DNA of 64,000 nucleotides from Nocardia sputorum (GCF_027924405.1 NZ_AP026978.1:6014001-6078000), one strand, 5' to 3'; positions 54,434-63,626 are shown, counted from the first letter of the stretch. Notes: generated from the letters alone by a model not told the origin. Numbers and translations are program-made.

Positions 54434-54528
54434 GACAACGCTCGCACGGTGTACCGGATCACAGCACGGATGCCGCAGCGCCGTCCGGGCGGCTTGGAAA
54501 AAATCACACGAAGCTACCCGAGGGCTCT

Positions 54529-54987
54529 ATGGACCAACTGGCGTTGGCGGACACCCCGACCGCCCGATGCGCCTACTATCGACACACTTGCGACCTGCCC
54601 GCCGGAGTTCATCCGGAGATCGGCCGAATCGTCCTGCGCGCCGGATTCGTCGGCGCGATCACGATGCCGGCCGCGCTGGGACAAAAGGTCCGCGACGATC
54701 TCACCCGGCGCCGCAGCGAGCTGGGTCCGATCATCTCGCACGTCCGGTCCAAACGCTGGACCTTCTTGACCCGCCCCGATTTACCGGACGACGTCCGGTT
54801 GTTCGCCGAGCTCTTCCGCCTGAACGTCTCGATCGTGCCCAGCGGCGGTGAGATCGCCTTGCCTTCGCCTGCCGCCGCCGACGCCGACTATCGGCACTGG
54901 ATCGTGGCTCCGGAGAACAACTTCCGACCCTCCGGCGCGTCCATCGTCGACATCGTCCGGTCCTGCACGAGAACGGCCAGGCGATGA
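54529..54987 (+). CDS. Hypothetical protein paired with DUF4254
   Basis: I recognise the pattern as one found in Nocardia before DUF4254 genes, but no function is known to me. The 152-residue protein has a central GRIVLRAGFVGAITMPAALG segment, RRSELGPIISHVRSKRWTFL, then TRPDLPDDVRLFAELFRLNV and a C-terminal FRPSGASIVDIVR. It appears soluble. Similar proteins have been annotated loosely as RNA polymerase beta subunits, which I see no support for. A GAGGG site precedes the ATG. It overlaps the next gene by ATGA, so both are translated together. Confidence 0.6.
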   Translation: MDQLALADTPTARCAYYRHTCDLPAGVHPEIGRIVLRAGFVGAITMPAALGQKVRDDLTRRRSELGPIISHVRSKRWTFLTRPDLPDDVRLFAELFRLNVSIVPSGGEIALPSPAAADADYRHWIVAPENNFRPSGASIVDIVRSCTRTARR

Positions 54988-55412
54988 CAACCGGGGCCCT
55001 GCCCGCGAAACACCAAGTGCTGCAAGCCTGCCGAGGTGAACTACACGAAAGCAACCCGCTGCTGCGCTGTGCACACGAGCTCACCACGTTGCACGAACGC
55101 AGGCTCAGCGCGGGATCCGACTCGCTCGACGAGATCGATGCGTTGCGGGCCGGCCTGATCCGGGACATCGACCGCTGGATCACGGTGCAGCTGCCACCCG
55201 CGCACGGCGCGGCGCACGTGCACACCGAGACCGTCGGCGCCGTGATCGATCGGCTGGCCCAGTTCACGGCGAACGCCTATGCGGCGCTGGCCAGTGCGTC
55301 GGAATGGGACCTGTGGGACGCCTGGCAGCGCTTGGCCGAGCTGGCCGTCGGTTACGACGACCTGGCGGCCGAGGTCTGCGCGGGCGTGCGCAGACTTCCT
55401 GGCGCATCGTAG
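54984..55412 (+). CDS. DUF4254 domain protein, second copy
   Basis: The 142-residue protein shows the full DUF4254 pattern: VLQACRGELHE, CAHELTTLHERR, LIRDIDRWI, VHTETVGAVIDRLAQ, LAELAVGYDDLAAEV and VRRLPGAS. It shares the HTETVGAVIDRLA block with the copy at 9883, 45 kb away. The function is unknown; helical, no membrane segment. Its start overlaps the previous stop. Confidence 0.72.
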   Translation: MTTGALPAKHQVLQACRGELHESNPLLRCAHELTTLHERRLSAGSDSLDEIDALRAGLIRDIDRWITVQLPPAHGAAHVHTETVGAVIDRLAQFTANAYAALASASEWDLWDAWQRLAELAVGYDDLAAEVCAGVRRLPGAS

Positions 55413-55436
55413 GTTCGGCCGCGGCTCCCCATCCGT

Positions 55437-56249
55437 ATGGTGGTATGGATGGGGAGCCCGGACGACCGCGCCGACGACAAGCTCGCTCTGCACGTCAGAA
55501 GGGCGGGTTCGTTCGGGTCACACGCTGCCGCGTATGCCGAGCACCGTCCCGACTATCCCGCCGCCGCCATCCGCTGGGCGCTGGCCGCCGTCGCGCATCG
55601 GCGACCGCTCACCGTCCTCGACCTCGGTGCCGGAACCGGCAAGCTGACGCTCGGCCTGCTCGAAGCCGGTGCGACGGTGATCGCCGTGGAACCGGACGAG
55701 CACATGCGCGCCGAACTGACCCGCCGGCTCCCGGCCGTCACCGCGCACGCCGGGACGGCCGAAGCCCTTCCGATCCCGGATGATTCGGTGGACGCGATCG
55801 TCGCCGGGCAGGCATTCCACTGGTTCGACCTGGACCGCGCTTATCCGGAGTTCCTCCGGGTGCTGCGACCCGGCGGCGTTCTCGCGGCGCTGTGGAACAC
55901 CGATGACAGCACCGTGGACTGGGTCGCCGGGCTGAAGCGAATCGCCGGATCCAGCGCGTCCACGGCTCTGCCGTTGCTCGGGCAGCTCGAGGTACCCGAC
56001 CACGCGCTGTTCCGCGAGCACGAGTTCGAACACAAAACTTTCCCGCATCGGCATCGGCGCACGGTCGAGTCCCTGACGGCGACCATCGGCACGCATTCGC
56101 ACACGCTGGTGATCTCCCCACAAGAGCGGGCCGAGGTGCTCGCTCGTATCACGGCCTATCTGCGCGAGCGGCCGGAGACGGCCGAGGGCGAATTCGATCT
56201 GCCCATCGTGACTTCGGTGCTGCGATCGACACTTCGCCCCGTGGACTGA
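55437..56249 (+). CDS. Class I SAM-dependent methyltransferase
   Basis: The protein has a Rossmann methyltransferase domain at about residues 55-160. Motif I is VLDLGAGTGKLT, the acidic second strand is VIAVEPDEHM, and EALPIPDDSVDAIVAGQAFHWFD and VLRPGGVLAALW follow in order. It has 270 residues from ATG 55437; ATG 55449 is an equally possible start, and neither has a clear ribosome binding site. The substrate cannot be inferred. The gene is convergent with map and 24 bp after the DUF4254 gene, so it may share its transcript. Confidence 0.82.
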   Translation: MVVWMGSPDDRADDKLALHVRRAGSFGSHAAAYAEHRPDYPAAAIRWALAAVAHRRPLTVLDLGAGTGKLTLGLLEAGATVIAVEPDEHMRAELTRRLPAVTAHAGTAEALPIPDDSVDAIVAGQAFHWFDLDRAYPEFLRVLRPGGVLAALWNTDDSTVDWVAGLKRIAGSSASTALPLLGQLEVPDHALFREHEFEHKTFPHRHRRTVESLTATIGTHSHTLVISPQERAEVLARITAYLRERPETAEGEFDLPIVTSVLRSTLRPVD

Positions 56250-56675
56250 ACGGCTACTTACGCACACGAAATACCCTGGCCACAGCGTTCCACGCGCCAT
56301 CACGGAGTCGGTGGGCAGGCCCGGATGACGGCGAACTGCGGCGTGGGGCAAGCGAATTCGAGTAGCGGTCTACTCACGTCACCGCCACCTGCCCGGCCAT
56401 ACGCTGACGGCATCGTTCAGCACAGTATCGAACCAAGGAGAAGTAAACGTTCCGCCCACACGGGCACTCCCCGGACCCACGCTTCGGCTCGACGCGCAGG
56501 ACGCGGGTGCAAGGAACGACGTCACCGATCCAGCGGAAGCTGGGTATCGCCCGGTGCCGGCGCATGGCGTCGGCACGCGAAAAATGGCGAGATCGACCAG
56601 GACCCCTGGCGTCGGTGCGGCTCGTTTCCTCGCCGCGCAGTGTTACCCGAACGCCGACCGTCCGGTGGTCGCCCG
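56250..56675. other. Intergenic region between the methyltransferase and map genes
   Basis: These 426 bp separate two convergent genes. A small inverted repeat GAGTAG-CGGT-CTACTC lies at 56360-56375. A plus-strand open frame crosses the region, but it continues through map and ends inside secY in codon use that fits a shadow. I see no credible gene here. Confidence 0.5.
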
Positions 56676-57473
56676 CTACTCCGGACGCAGCGTCAGGATC
56701 CGGGGTCCGTCCTCGGTGACGGCGACCGTGTGCTCCCAATGTGCCGCACGACTGCCGTCCACGGTGACCACGGTCCAGTCGTCGTCGAGCACCTTCGTCT
56801 GGGTGGTGCCGAGCGTGAGCATCGGCTCGATCGCGAGCACGGAGCCGACCACGAGCTTGGGGCCCTTACCCGGTTCGCCTTCGTTGGCGAGGAACGGATC
56901 GAGGTGCATCTCCCGCCCGATGGCGTGCCCACCGTAGCCGTCGACGATGCCGTAGGCGCGCCCGTGCTCCTTCTCGGCCGCCCGGGTGCCCTGCTCGATG
57001 GCGTGCGAGACGTCGGTCAGCCGGTTGCCGGGCAGCATCGCCGCGATACCGGCCTCCATCGACGCCTTGGTCGCCTCGCTGAGCAGCCGATCGGCCTCGA
57101 TGATCGTGCCGACGCCGAAGGTCCAGGCCGAATCCCCGTGCCACCCGTCGAGAATCGCCCCGCAGTCGATGGAGACCAGGTCGCCCTCGGCGAGAATCTC
57201 TTCCGCGGTCGGAATCCCGTGCACCACACGGTCGTTCACCGAGGCGCAGATGGACGCGGGGAAGCCGTGGTAGCCCTTGAACGACGGAACCGCGCCCGCC
57301 TCACGGATCACCTGTTCGGCGACCTCGTCCAGTTCCAAGGTGGACACCCCGGGCTTGGCTGCCGCGCGCACGGCCACCAAGGCGCGGCCGACGATCGCGC
57401 CGGCCGCCGCCATGGCATCCAGTTCACCTGCCGTCCGGAACGGCACGACCTTCTTCTTGCGGTGGAAGACCAT
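56676..57473 (-). CDS. map: Methionine aminopeptidase, type I
   Basis: MetAP removes the initiator methionine from nascent proteins. The metal ligands are in order: Asp in SIDCG, Asp in WHGDSA, His in GHAIGREMH, Glu in AIEPML and Glu in HWEHTVAV. The start [14 protein letters not shown] is typical of actinobacteria. At 265 residues it lacks the N-terminal SH3-binding extension of longer forms. It is the last gene of the secY-adk-map operon; the gene that often follows, infA, is 51 kb away. Confidence 0.96.
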   Translation of the reverse strand: MVFHRKKKVVPFRTAGELDAMAAAGAIVGRALVAVRAAAKPGVSTLELDEVAEQVIREAGAVPSFKGYHGFPASICASVNDRVVHGIPTAEEILAEGDLVSIDCGAILDGWHGDSAWTFGVGTIIEADRLLSEATKASMEAGIAAMLPGNRLTDVSHAIEQGTRAAEKEHGRAYGIVDGYGGHAIGREMHLDPFLANEGEPGKGPKLVVGSVLAIEPMLTLGTTQTKVLDDDWTVVTVDGSRAAHWEHTVAVTEDGPRILTLRPE

Positions 57474-57503
57474 CCGGGCCTCAGCGCTCCATCGCGAGCT
57501 GAC

Positions 57504-58049
57504 TCAGTGGCCCAGCGCGCGCAGCGCCCGCGCGTTGACGTCATCGACCTCGCCGACGCCGTCCACCGAGACGACCAGGCCGTCGTAGTGGTCCAGCAGC
57601 GGTTCGGTCTCTTCGCGGTACACCCGCAGGCGGTTACGGATCACGCCCTCGTTGTCGTCGGTGCGACCACGGGCGAGCATCCGCTCGACCACGGTGTCCT
57701 CCGGCACCACGAAGCGCAGCACCGCGTCGAGCTTGGTGTTCATGTCCTTGAGGATCTTCTCCAGCGCGTCGGCCTGGTCCACCGTGCGCGGGTATCCGTC
57801 GAGCACGAACCCGTTGGCGGCGTCGGGCTCGTTGACCCGCGCCTCCACCATGCGGTTGGTCACGTCGCTGGGCACCAGGTCGCCCGCGTCCATGTACTTC
57901 TGCGCCTCGCGGCCCAGCGGAGTCTGCTGGCTGATATTCGCGCGGAACAGGTCCCCGGTGGAGATGTGCGGAACGCCCAGCTTCTCCGACAGCAGGACGG
58001 CCTGGGTGCCTTTACCGGCGCCCGGCGGACCGAGCAGTACAACTCTCAC
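57504..58049 (-). CDS. adk: Adenylate kinase
   Basis: Adk interconverts AMP, ADP and ATP. The P-loop [10 protein letters not shown] is at residues 7-16, followed by the AMP-binding segment [10 protein letters not shown] and the FVLDGYPRT segment. The LID is the short type without a zinc site, so 181 residues is normal for actinobacteria. The GTG at 58049 overlaps the secY stop (GTGA), which fixes the start and implies coupled translation. Confidence 0.97.
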   Translation of the reverse strand: MRVVLLGPPGAGKGTQAVLLSEKLGVPHISTGDLFRANISQQTPLGREAQKYMDAGDLVPSDVTNRMVEARVNEPDAANGFVLDGYPRTVDQADALEKILKDMNTKLDAVLRFVVPEDTVVERMLARGRTDDNEGVIRNRLRVYREETEPLLDHYDGLVVSVDGVGEVDDVNARALRALGH

Positions 58050-59368
58050 TTGAGGAACCCTTCGTAATTTCGATTCATCAGCTGGCTCTCGATCTGCTTC
58101 ACGGTGTCCAAACCGACGCTCACCATGATCAGCACCGCGGTACCGCCGAACGGAAGGTTCTGCGTACCGCCGGAGGCGCCGATGTCGAGGAACAGGTTCG
58201 GCAGCACCGCCACCAGACCGAGATAGATCGAGCCGGGGAGGGTGATACGGCTCAGGACGAAGTTGAGGTAATCGGCGGTCGGCTTGCCGGGCCGGTAGCC
58301 CGGGATGAAGCCGCCGAACTTCTTCATCTCGTCGGCGCGCTCCTCCGGGTTGAAGGTGATCGCGACGTAGAAGTAGGTGAAGAACACGATCAAACTGAAG
58401 TAGATCGCGATGTACACCGGGTTGCCGGGATTCACCAGGTATTTCTGGATGATCTCCTGCCACCAGCTCGGATTCTGGTTGTTCTGCGCCCCGGTCAGCT
58501 GTGCGATCAGGTTCGGCAGATACAGCAGCGACGAGGCGAAGATGACCGGGATGACACCCGCCTGGTTCACCTTCAGCGGCAGGTAGGTCGAGGAGCCGCC
58601 GTACATCTTCCGGCCCACCACGCGCTTGGCGTACTGCACCGGGATCCGGCGCTGGCCCTGCTCGACGAAGATCACGGCGGTGACGATCGCCAGCGCGGCG
58701 ACGCACACCAGACCGAACACCAGGCCGCCGCGGCTGTCCAGAATGGCCTTGCCCTCGCTCGGGATGCGAGCGGCGATACCGGCGAAGATCAGCAGCGACA
58801 TGCCGTTGCCGATGCCGCGCTCGGTGATCTGCTCGCCGAACCACATCACCAGCGCCGCGCCCGCGGTCATCACGAGCACGATGATGATCATGCCGAAGAT
58901 GCTGGTGTCGGCCAGGATGTCCTGCTGGCAGCCCTGCAACAGCTGACCGCGGGCGGCCAGCGCGACCAGACCGGTGGCCTGCAGGATCGCCAGGGCGATC
59001 GAGAGGTATCTGGTGTACTGCGTCATCTTCGTCTGGCCGGCTTGGCCTTCCTTGCGCAGTTCCTCGAACCGCGGGATGACGACGGTGAGCAGCTGGATGA
59101 TGATGCTCGCGGTGATGTAGGGCATGATGCCGATCGCGAAGACCGACAGCTGCAGCAGCGCACCACCGGAGAACAGGTTGATCAGCTGGTAGATGCCGCC
59201 GGACTCACCGCCGGAGACCAGGTCGATGCACTCCTGGACCGCCTTGTAGTCGACGCCGGGGGACGGCAGCGAGGCACCCAGCCGGTACAACGCGATCAAC
59301 CCCAGCGTGAAGAGAATCTTCCGCCGTAAGTCCGGAGTCCGGAAGGCCGATACGAAGGCGGAAAGCAC
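58046..59368 (-). CDS. secY: Preprotein translocase subunit SecY
   Basis: SecY forms the channel of the general secretion pathway. The 440-residue protein has ten hydrophobic helices, starts [20 protein letters not shown], and includes the plug region after helix one and the basic cytosolic loops near [13 protein letters not shown]. It starts with GTG at 59368, four bases after an AGGAGG site. It begins a secY-adk-map unit that follows the rplO terminator, so it needs its own promoter in the 120 bp upstream. Confidence 0.97.
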   Translation of the reverse strand: MLSAFVSAFRTPDLRRKILFTLGLIALYRLGASLPSPGVDYKAVQECIDLVSGGESGGIYQLINLFSGGALLQLSVFAIGIMPYITASIIIQLLTVVIPRFEELRKEGQAGQTKMTQYTRYLSIALAILQATGLVALAARGQLLQGCQQDILADTSIFGMIIIVLVMTAGAALVMWFGEQITERGIGNGMSLLIFAGIAARIPSEGKAILDSRGGLVFGLVCVAALAIVTAVIFVEQGQRRIPVQYAKRVVGRKMYGGSSTYLPLKVNQAGVIPVIFASSLLYLPNLIAQLTGAQNNQNPSWWQEIIQKYLVNPGNPVYIAIYFSLIVFFTYFYVAITFNPEERADEMKKFGGFIPGYRPGKPTADYLNFVLSRITLPGSIYLGLVAVLPNLFLDIGASGGTQNLPFGGTAVLIMVSVGLDTVKQIESQLMNRNYEGFLK

Positions 59369-59487
59369 TGATCCTCCTGGCGAACGACATGGTCATGACA
59401 TGGATATTCAGCGATGGTCCCTGCTCACACAGAAGGGACGCCGAAAACCACGGCGAGGCTGGCAGACAACAATTGAACTCTAACAGT

Positions 59488-59520
59488 GGCACCGGACGAG
59501 CTCGTCACTCGTCCGGTGCC
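59488..59520 (-). terminator. Terminator after rplO
   Basis: GGCACCGGACGAG and its complement form a 13-bp perfect stem with a 7-base loop, 20 bp after the rplO stop; on the minus strand TTAGAG follows it within 10 bp. It separates the rpsH-rplO and secY-adk-map units. Confidence 0.8.
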
Positions 59521-59539
59521 GCTGTCATGCAGAGTACCG

Positions 59540-59983
59540 TCAGCCCAGCTCGGTGACGGTGCCACCGGCGGCGGTGATCTTCTCCTTCGCCGCACCGGTG
59601 ACCTTGTCGGCGGTCACCTGGACCGCGACGCCGATCTCGCCGTCGCCGAGGACCTTGACCAGCTGGTTCTTGCGAACCGCGCCGGCCGCCACGAGCTCGG
59701 CCTTGCCGACCTCGCCGCCCTCGGGGAACAGCTTCGCGATCTTGCCGACGTTCACGACCTGGTATTCCGTGCGGAACGGGTTCGTGAAGCCCTTCAGCTT
59801 GGGCAGCCGCATGTGGATCGGCATCTGCCCACCCTCGAAGGCGGCAGGCACGTTCTTGCGCGCCTTGGTGCCCTTGGTACCGCGACCCGCGGTCTTGCCC
59901 TTGGACGCCTCACCGCGACCCACACGGATCTTCTCGGTCTTGGCGCCGGGAGCCGGACGCAGGTGATGCAACTTGATGGTCAT
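59540..59983 (-). CDS. rplO: 50S ribosomal protein L15
   Basis: L15 is a late-assembling large-subunit protein. The start [20 protein letters not shown] and the Gly/Lys-rich [20 protein letters not shown] stretch are diagnostic. The ATG at 59983 has an AGGAGG site 6 bases upstream and gives 147 residues; the open frame extends 15 bp more. It follows rpmD directly. Confidence 0.97.
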   Translation of the reverse strand: MTIKLHHLRPAPGAKTEKIRVGRGEASKGKTAGRGTKGTKARKNVPAAFEGGQMPIHMRLPKLKGFTNPFRTEYQVVNVGKIAKLFPEGGEVGKAELVAAGAVRKNQLVKVLGDGEIGVAVQVTADKVTGAAKEKITAAGGTVTELG

Positions 59984-59984
59984 G

Positions 59985-60164
59985 TCAGACCTCCTCAACG
60001 GTCACGAGGTGGCGCACGACGTTGATCAGCCCGCGGTTCTGGGCGTTGTCCTCGCAGACCACGGTCTTGCGGATACCGCGCAGACCGAGGGTCCGAAGGC
60101 TGTCCCGCTGATTCTTCTTGGCGCCGATCGAGCTCTTGATCTGGGTCACCTTGAGATCTGCCAT
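59985..60164 (-). CDS. rpmD: 50S ribosomal protein L30
   Basis: The 59-residue protein reads [19 protein letters not shown], then [16 protein letters not shown], and ends [10 protein letters not shown], which is the standard L30 pattern. Its ATG overlaps the rpsE stop by one base (TAATG), and it ends one base before the rplO start. It was missed by simple length cut-offs. Confidence 0.95.
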   Translation of the reverse strand: MADLKVTQIKSSIGAKKNQRDSLRTLGLRGIRKTVVCEDNAQNRGLINVVRHLVTVEEV

Positions 60165-60823
60165 TACTTGACACCTCCGGCAGCCTGAGCGCGCGCACGC
60201 AGCATGCCGGCAGGGGCGACGTCCTCGAGCGGCAGGCCACGGCGCGCCGCGACCTCTTCCGGACGCTGCAGCTGCTTGAGGGCAGTGACAGTCGCGTGCA
60301 CGACGTTGATGGCGTTGTCGCTACCGAGCGACTTCGCCAGAATGTCGTGGATACCGGCGCATTCCAGCACGGCACGAGCCGCGCCACCGGCGATCACACC
60401 GGTACCCGGCGAGGCCGGGCGCAGCATGACCACACCGGCGGCCGCCTCACCCTGAACCGGGTGCGTGATGGTGGAGCCGATCATCGGGACGCGGAAGAAG
60501 TTCTTGCGAGCCTCCTCGACGCCCTTCTGGATGGCCGCGGGAACTTCCTTGGCCTTGCCGTAGCCGACGCCGACCAGGCCGTTGCCGTCACCGACGATCA
60601 CGAGGGCGGTGAAGCTGAAGCGCCGACCACCCTTCACGACCTTGGAGACGCGGTTGATCGCGACGACCCGCTCGAGCTGGTTCTTCTCGGCGGCGTTGTC
60701 GCGACGGTCGCCGCCGCCCCGACGGTCGCCACCACCGCGACGGTCGCCGCGGCCGCCCTCGGGGGCGCTGCCATTCTGTCCGGCGGGTCCGTTTCCGCCG
60801 TCACGCCTCTGACGTCCCGGCAT
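60164..60823 (-). CDS. rpsE: 30S ribosomal protein S5
   Basis: S5 contributes to decoding accuracy. The double-stranded RNA binding domain ([20 protein letters not shown]) and the [17 protein letters not shown] segment are typical. The first 55 residues are a Gly/Arg/Asp-rich arm with repeated GGGDRR units, longer than in E. coli but common in actinobacteria. The length is 219 residues. Confidence 0.97.
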   Translation of the reverse strand: MPGRQRRDGGNGPAGQNGSAPEGGRGDRRGGGDRRGGGDRRDNAAEKNQLERVVAINRVSKVVKGGRRFSFTALVIVGDGNGLVGVGYGKAKEVPAAIQKGVEEARKNFFRVPMIGSTITHPVQGEAAAGVVMLRPASPGTGVIAGGAARAVLECAGIHDILAKSLGSDNAINVVHATVTALKQLQRPEEVAARRGLPLEDVAPAGMLRARAQAAGGVK

Positions 60824-60854
60824 CAGACGTTCCTTCCGTTCTTGTTGACGATCA

Positions 60855-61262
60855 TCAGAATTTCAACCCACCTTCGCGAGCGGCATCGGCCAGTGCGGCG
60901 ATCCGGCCGTGGTAGTCGTGCCCACCACGGTCGAACACGACGGCCTCGACACCGGCGGCCTTGGCGCGCTCGGCCAGCAGGGCGCCGACCTTCTTGCTCT
61001 TGGCCGACTTGTCGCCGTCCACCGCGCGCACGTCGGCCTCGATGGTCGACGCGGCGGCGATGGTCTTGCCGACCGAGTCGTCGACCAGCTGCGCGTGCAG
61101 GTGCCGCGAGGAGCGGTTGACCACCAGGCGCGGACGCTCGGTGGTGCCTTCCACCTTCTTGCGCAGGCGGAAGTGACGGCGCGTCTTCGACAGACGGCGC
61201 TGGGTCGACACGTCCTTGCCCAGGGGGATGCGCTTGGCCTTCTGGTTTTCGGTTTGCGCCAT
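60855..61262 (-). CDS. rplR: 50S ribosomal protein L18
   Basis: L18 binds 5S rRNA. The core has [38 protein letters not shown] and [25 protein letters not shown] use ATG 61262 (MAQTENQ), giving 135 residues. A GTG at 61268 overlaps the rplF stop (GTGA) and would add two residues; both are possible. Confidence 0.96.
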   Translation of the reverse strand: MAQTENQKAKRIPLGKDVSTQRRLSKTRRHFRLRKKVEGTTERPRLVVNRSSRHLHAQLVDDSVGKTIAAASTIEADVRAVDGDKSAKSKKVGALLAERAKAAGVEAVVFDRGGHDYHGRIAALADAAREGGLKF

Positions 61263-61264
61263 GA

Positions 61265-61804
61265 TCACTTACCCGTCTTTCCGACCTTGCGGCGAACGAC
61301 CTCGCCGGCGTAGCGGATGCCCTTGCCCTTGTACGGGTCGGGCTTGCGCAGGCCGTGGATGACCGCCGAAATCTGGCCGACCTTCTGCTTGTCGATTCCG
61401 GACACGGAGAACTTGGTGGGCGACTCCACCGCGAACGTGATGCCCTCGGGCGCCTCGATCGGCACCGGGTGGCTGTAGCCGAGGGCGAACTCGAGGTTCT
61501 GGCCCTTCAGCGCGACGCGGTAACCGACGCCGAAGATTTCCATCTTCTTCTCGTAGCCCTGGGTGACGCCGACGATCATGTTCGACACCAGAGTGCGGGT
61601 CAGGCCGTGCAGCGCGCGGCTGCGGCGCTCGTCGTCCGGACGGGCGACCTCGAGCTGGCCGTCCTCGCCCTTGGCGACGGTGATCGGCTCGGCGACGGTG
61701 AGCGACAGGGTGCCCTTGGGCCCCTTCACCGAGATGTCCTGGCCGTCGATGGTCACATCCACACCGGCCGGAAGGGCGATGGGCTTCTTACCAATACGCG
61801 ACAT
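61265..61804 (-). CDS. rplF: 50S ribosomal protein L6
   Basis: L6 has two similar alpha/beta domains and lies near the GTPase centre. The start [20 protein letters not shown] and the C-terminal [20 protein letters not shown] motif identify it, and 179 residues is normal. The longer open frame upstream overlaps rpsH in another frame and is rejected. Confidence 0.97.
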   Translation of the reverse strand: MSRIGKKPIALPAGVDVTIDGQDISVKGPKGTLSLTVAEPITVAKGEDGQLEVARPDDERRSRALHGLTRTLVSNMIVGVTQGYEKKMEIFGVGYRVALKGQNLEFALGYSHPVPIEAPEGITFAVESPTKFSVSGIDKQKVGQISAVIHGLRKPDPYKGKGIRYAGEVVRRKVGKTGK

Positions 61805-61817
61805 TGTCCCTGCTCCC

Positions 61818-62216
61818 TTACCAGACGTAAGCGAGGACTTCGCCGCCCACGCCCTGCTTGGCCGCCTGCTTGTCGGTGAGCAGACCGGAGGACGTGGAGA
61901 TGATCGCCACGCCGAGGCCGCCGAGCACCTTGGGCAGGTTGGTGGATTTCGCGTACACGCGCAGACCGGGCTTGGAGACACGGCGCACGCCGGCGAGGCT
62001 GCGCTCACGGCTCGGGCCGTACTTGAGGTCGACGATGAGCGTCTTGCCCACCTGTGCGTCCTCGGTCCGGTAGTCGGCGATGTAGCCCTCGCGCTTGAGG
62101 ATCTCGGCGATGTTCGCCTTGAGCTTCGAGTGCGGAGCCTTCACCTGATCGTGGTACGCCGAGTTGGCGTTGCGCAGACGTGTCAGGAAGTCTGCGATCG
62201 GATCAGTCATGGTCAT
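61818..62216 (-). CDS. rpsH: 30S ribosomal protein S8
   Basis: S8 organises the central domain of 16S rRNA and in E. coli represses the spc operon. The start [18 protein letters not shown] and the end [19 protein letters not shown] followed by EVLAYVW match relatives exactly in length (132 residues). It is the first gene of this block: no rpsN or rplE lies directly upstream, as would be expected in the usual spc order, and a promoter is found instead, about 180 bp upstream. Confidence 0.97.
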   Translation of the reverse strand: MTMTDPIADFLTRLRNANSAYHDQVKAPHSKLKANIAEILKREGYIADYRTEDAQVGKTLIVDLKYGPSRERSLAGVRRVSKPGLRVYAKSTNLPKVLGGLGVAIISTSSGLLTDKQAAKQGVGGEVLAYVW

Positions 62217-62393
62217 GGTTCGACCTAGACACCTTTCTCGCCGCGGTTCCCATACAGCGCTGACATGCACATCGGCATGCCCAGCGGTGGGCCTACGACA
62301 ATTCGGATGGTCCGGCCGACACTTGCCGACCGGAGGAGGTTCGATCACCCGGGCGCACGCATGCGGGCATGGAGGTGCCCAGGCAACCGCTCT

Positions 62394-62421
62394 AGTGTAG
62401 GCAAGGGGTTCACCGGGGCAA
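62394..62421 (-). promoter_or_regulatory. Promoter of the rpsH-rplO operon
   Basis: On the minus strand, TTGCCC (62421-62416) and TACACT (62399-62394) are 16 bases apart. The resulting leader before rpsH would be about 170 nt, long enough for regulation by a ribosomal protein. Confidence 0.6.
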
Positions 62422-62487
62422 AATCGGGGTCTGTCCGGAGCCCGCTCCACTGGACCCATGACCAGCGAAAACAGCCCTTAGCCGGGC

Positions 62488-62493
62488 TAACAT
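62488..62493 (+). promoter_or_regulatory. -10 box of a probable leaderless Uma2 transcript
   Basis: TAACAT ends 6 bases before the ATG at 62500, the distance expected when transcription starts on the A of the start codon. No ribosome binding site is visible. Confidence 0.5.
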
Positions 62494-62499
62494 GGGCCT

Positions 62500-63153
62500 A
62501 TGTCGAGCCCAGGCGTCGAACGACCCGACCTTCCGGAGTCCATGACCTGGGAGGAGCTAGAGCAGCTACCCGAGGAGATCGCCGGACAGATCGAACTGCG
62601 CAACGGGCGCGTCGTCTGGCGACAGCGGGGACCTGCCGAACATCAAGCGTTCACATTCGCTCTGACCAGCGCACTCAAGCGCTGTGCCCGCGATGGCATG
62701 GCCGAGCAGCCGCAAAGCTGGTGGCGTGTCGACTTCGAAACCAACGTCTTCTTCGGCAAGACCGGCAAGTCGGACTTCGCCACCCCCGACGTCCTCGTCT
62801 ACCGCCGCCTCGATACCCCCTACCAGGACATCCGCGCCGACGACGTGCTGCTTGTCGGCCACATCAGTTCTCCGGCGAACATCGCAATCGACCCGTACGA
62901 GGACCAGCGACGCTACGCCGATGGAGGCATCCCCTGGTATTGGGAGGTCACGCTCGCGCGTAAGAAGAGTGCCATCGCGACGGTCCGCGCGTACGCCCTG
63001 GAAACCGTCCCCGGCGAACTCCCACCCGGCGTACGCCCGCTCTATCCGAGGAACTATCTCCTGATCGACGAATGGTCACCGAACGATTCCGACGCCATCA
63101 CCATCGACTTCCCGTTCCCCATCCACATCCCCTGGTCCGAGTTGGAACTCTGA
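62500..63153 (+). CDS. Uma2-family (DUF820) putative endonuclease
   Basis: Uma2 proteins have a restriction-endonuclease-like fold and are abundant in some bacteria, with unknown targets. The 217-residue protein shows LPESMTWEELEQLP, FATPDVLVYRR (the conserved PDV with its Asp) and YADGGIPWYWEV (the usual GI.YW segment). The place where most members have the EVxSP glutamate reads GHISSP, and the lysine before the Y..GI.YW motif is Gln (DQRRYADGG). The active site may therefore be altered. It lies beside a toxin-antitoxin pair, outside the rpsH operon. Confidence 0.7.
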   Translation: MSSPGVERPDLPESMTWEELEQLPEEIAGQIELRNGRVVWRQRGPAEHQAFTFALTSALKRCARDGMAEQPQSWWRVDFETNVFFGKTGKSDFATPDVLVYRRLDTPYQDIRADDVLLVGHISSPANIAIDPYEDQRRYADGGIPWYWEVTLARKKSAIATVRAYALETVPGELPPGVRPLYPRNYLLIDEWSPNDSDAITIDFPFPIHIPWSELEL

Positions 63154-63220
63154 CGCGCAGGTCGGTCGGTCTCTCACACTGGTCGAATGGGCACTCCCGG
63201 CCCAGCACGCACCGCAGACA

Positions 63221-63234
63221 TGTCGTCAACGACA
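63221..63234. promoter_or_regulatory. Operator-like palindrome of the toxin-antitoxin operon
   Basis: TGTCGT and its complement ACGACA are separated by 2 bases and lie directly before the -10 box (TAGACT, 63237-63242), between it and the expected -35. This fits autorepression by the XRE antitoxin. Confidence 0.6.
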
Positions 63235-63236
63235 TA

Positions 63237-63242
63237 TAGACT
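63237..63242 (+). promoter_or_regulatory. -10 box of the toxin-antitoxin operon
   Basis: TAGACT (or the overlapping TATAGA) ends 6 bases before the GTG at 63249. Transcription would start on the start codon, so the toxin mRNA is probably leaderless. Confidence 0.5.
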
Positions 63243-63248
63243 GATGAC

Positions 63249-63626
63249 GTGGAGTCGCTCTACTCGATTGAGATCGAGCCCGAAGTACGGGCTTGGCTGG
63301 AGTCGCTTCCGGCTAAGCATTTCCTCAAAGTCGAAGCGTATGTGGCCCTACTCGCCGAACGCGCGACCACACTCGGTGAACCCTTCTCCCGCTATCTGGG
63401 CGAGGGGGTGCGTGAACTTCGCCCGACGCTGGATGGAGCCGCCACGCGGATCACCTATTGGTTCCGATCCGACCGCACGATCGTCTTGCTGACAACATTC
63501 CGTAAAACCAAGGACCGCGAGGACGCCGAGGTCAAACGCGCTATCGAGATGCGAAGAATATGCGAGGACGAACACGGCCCCGCTCACGAGGAGTTCCTCC
63601 GCACTATCGAGAAAGGAGAGCTGTGA
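63249..63626 (+). CDS. RelE/HigB (Gp49-like) toxin
   Basis: The 125-residue protein fits the HigB/Gp49 branch of the RelE superfamily, ribosome-dependent mRNA nucleases. It has an N-terminal EPEVRAWLESLP helix, a central GVRELRP segment, then ATRITYWFRSDRTIVLLTTFRK with the Arg and Lys typical of the active-site sheet, and a C-terminal helical extension. It starts with GTG and stops in the antitoxin start (TGATG). The toxin-first order is usual for HigBA pairs. Confidence 0.83.
   Translation: MESLYSIEIEPEVRAWLESLPAKHFLKVEAYVALLAERATTLGEPFSRYLGEGVRELRPTLDGAATRITYWFRSDRTIVLLTTFRKTKDREDAEVKRAIEMRRICEDEHGPAHEEFLRTIEKGEL

Larger units (their letters stand above)
54181..54528. other. Intergenic region with hairpin and promoter candidate
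   Basis: These 348 bp contain a 10-bp stem hairpin (54333-54369) and, further on, an A/T-richer stretch with a promoter candidate (54405-54433) before the gene at 54529. I see no gene. Confidence 0.55.

Noticed and set aside
56325..58067. Plus-strand open frame of 580 codons across the map and adk region
   Set aside because: Antisense to map and adk, both of which have complete catalytic motifs on the minus strand.
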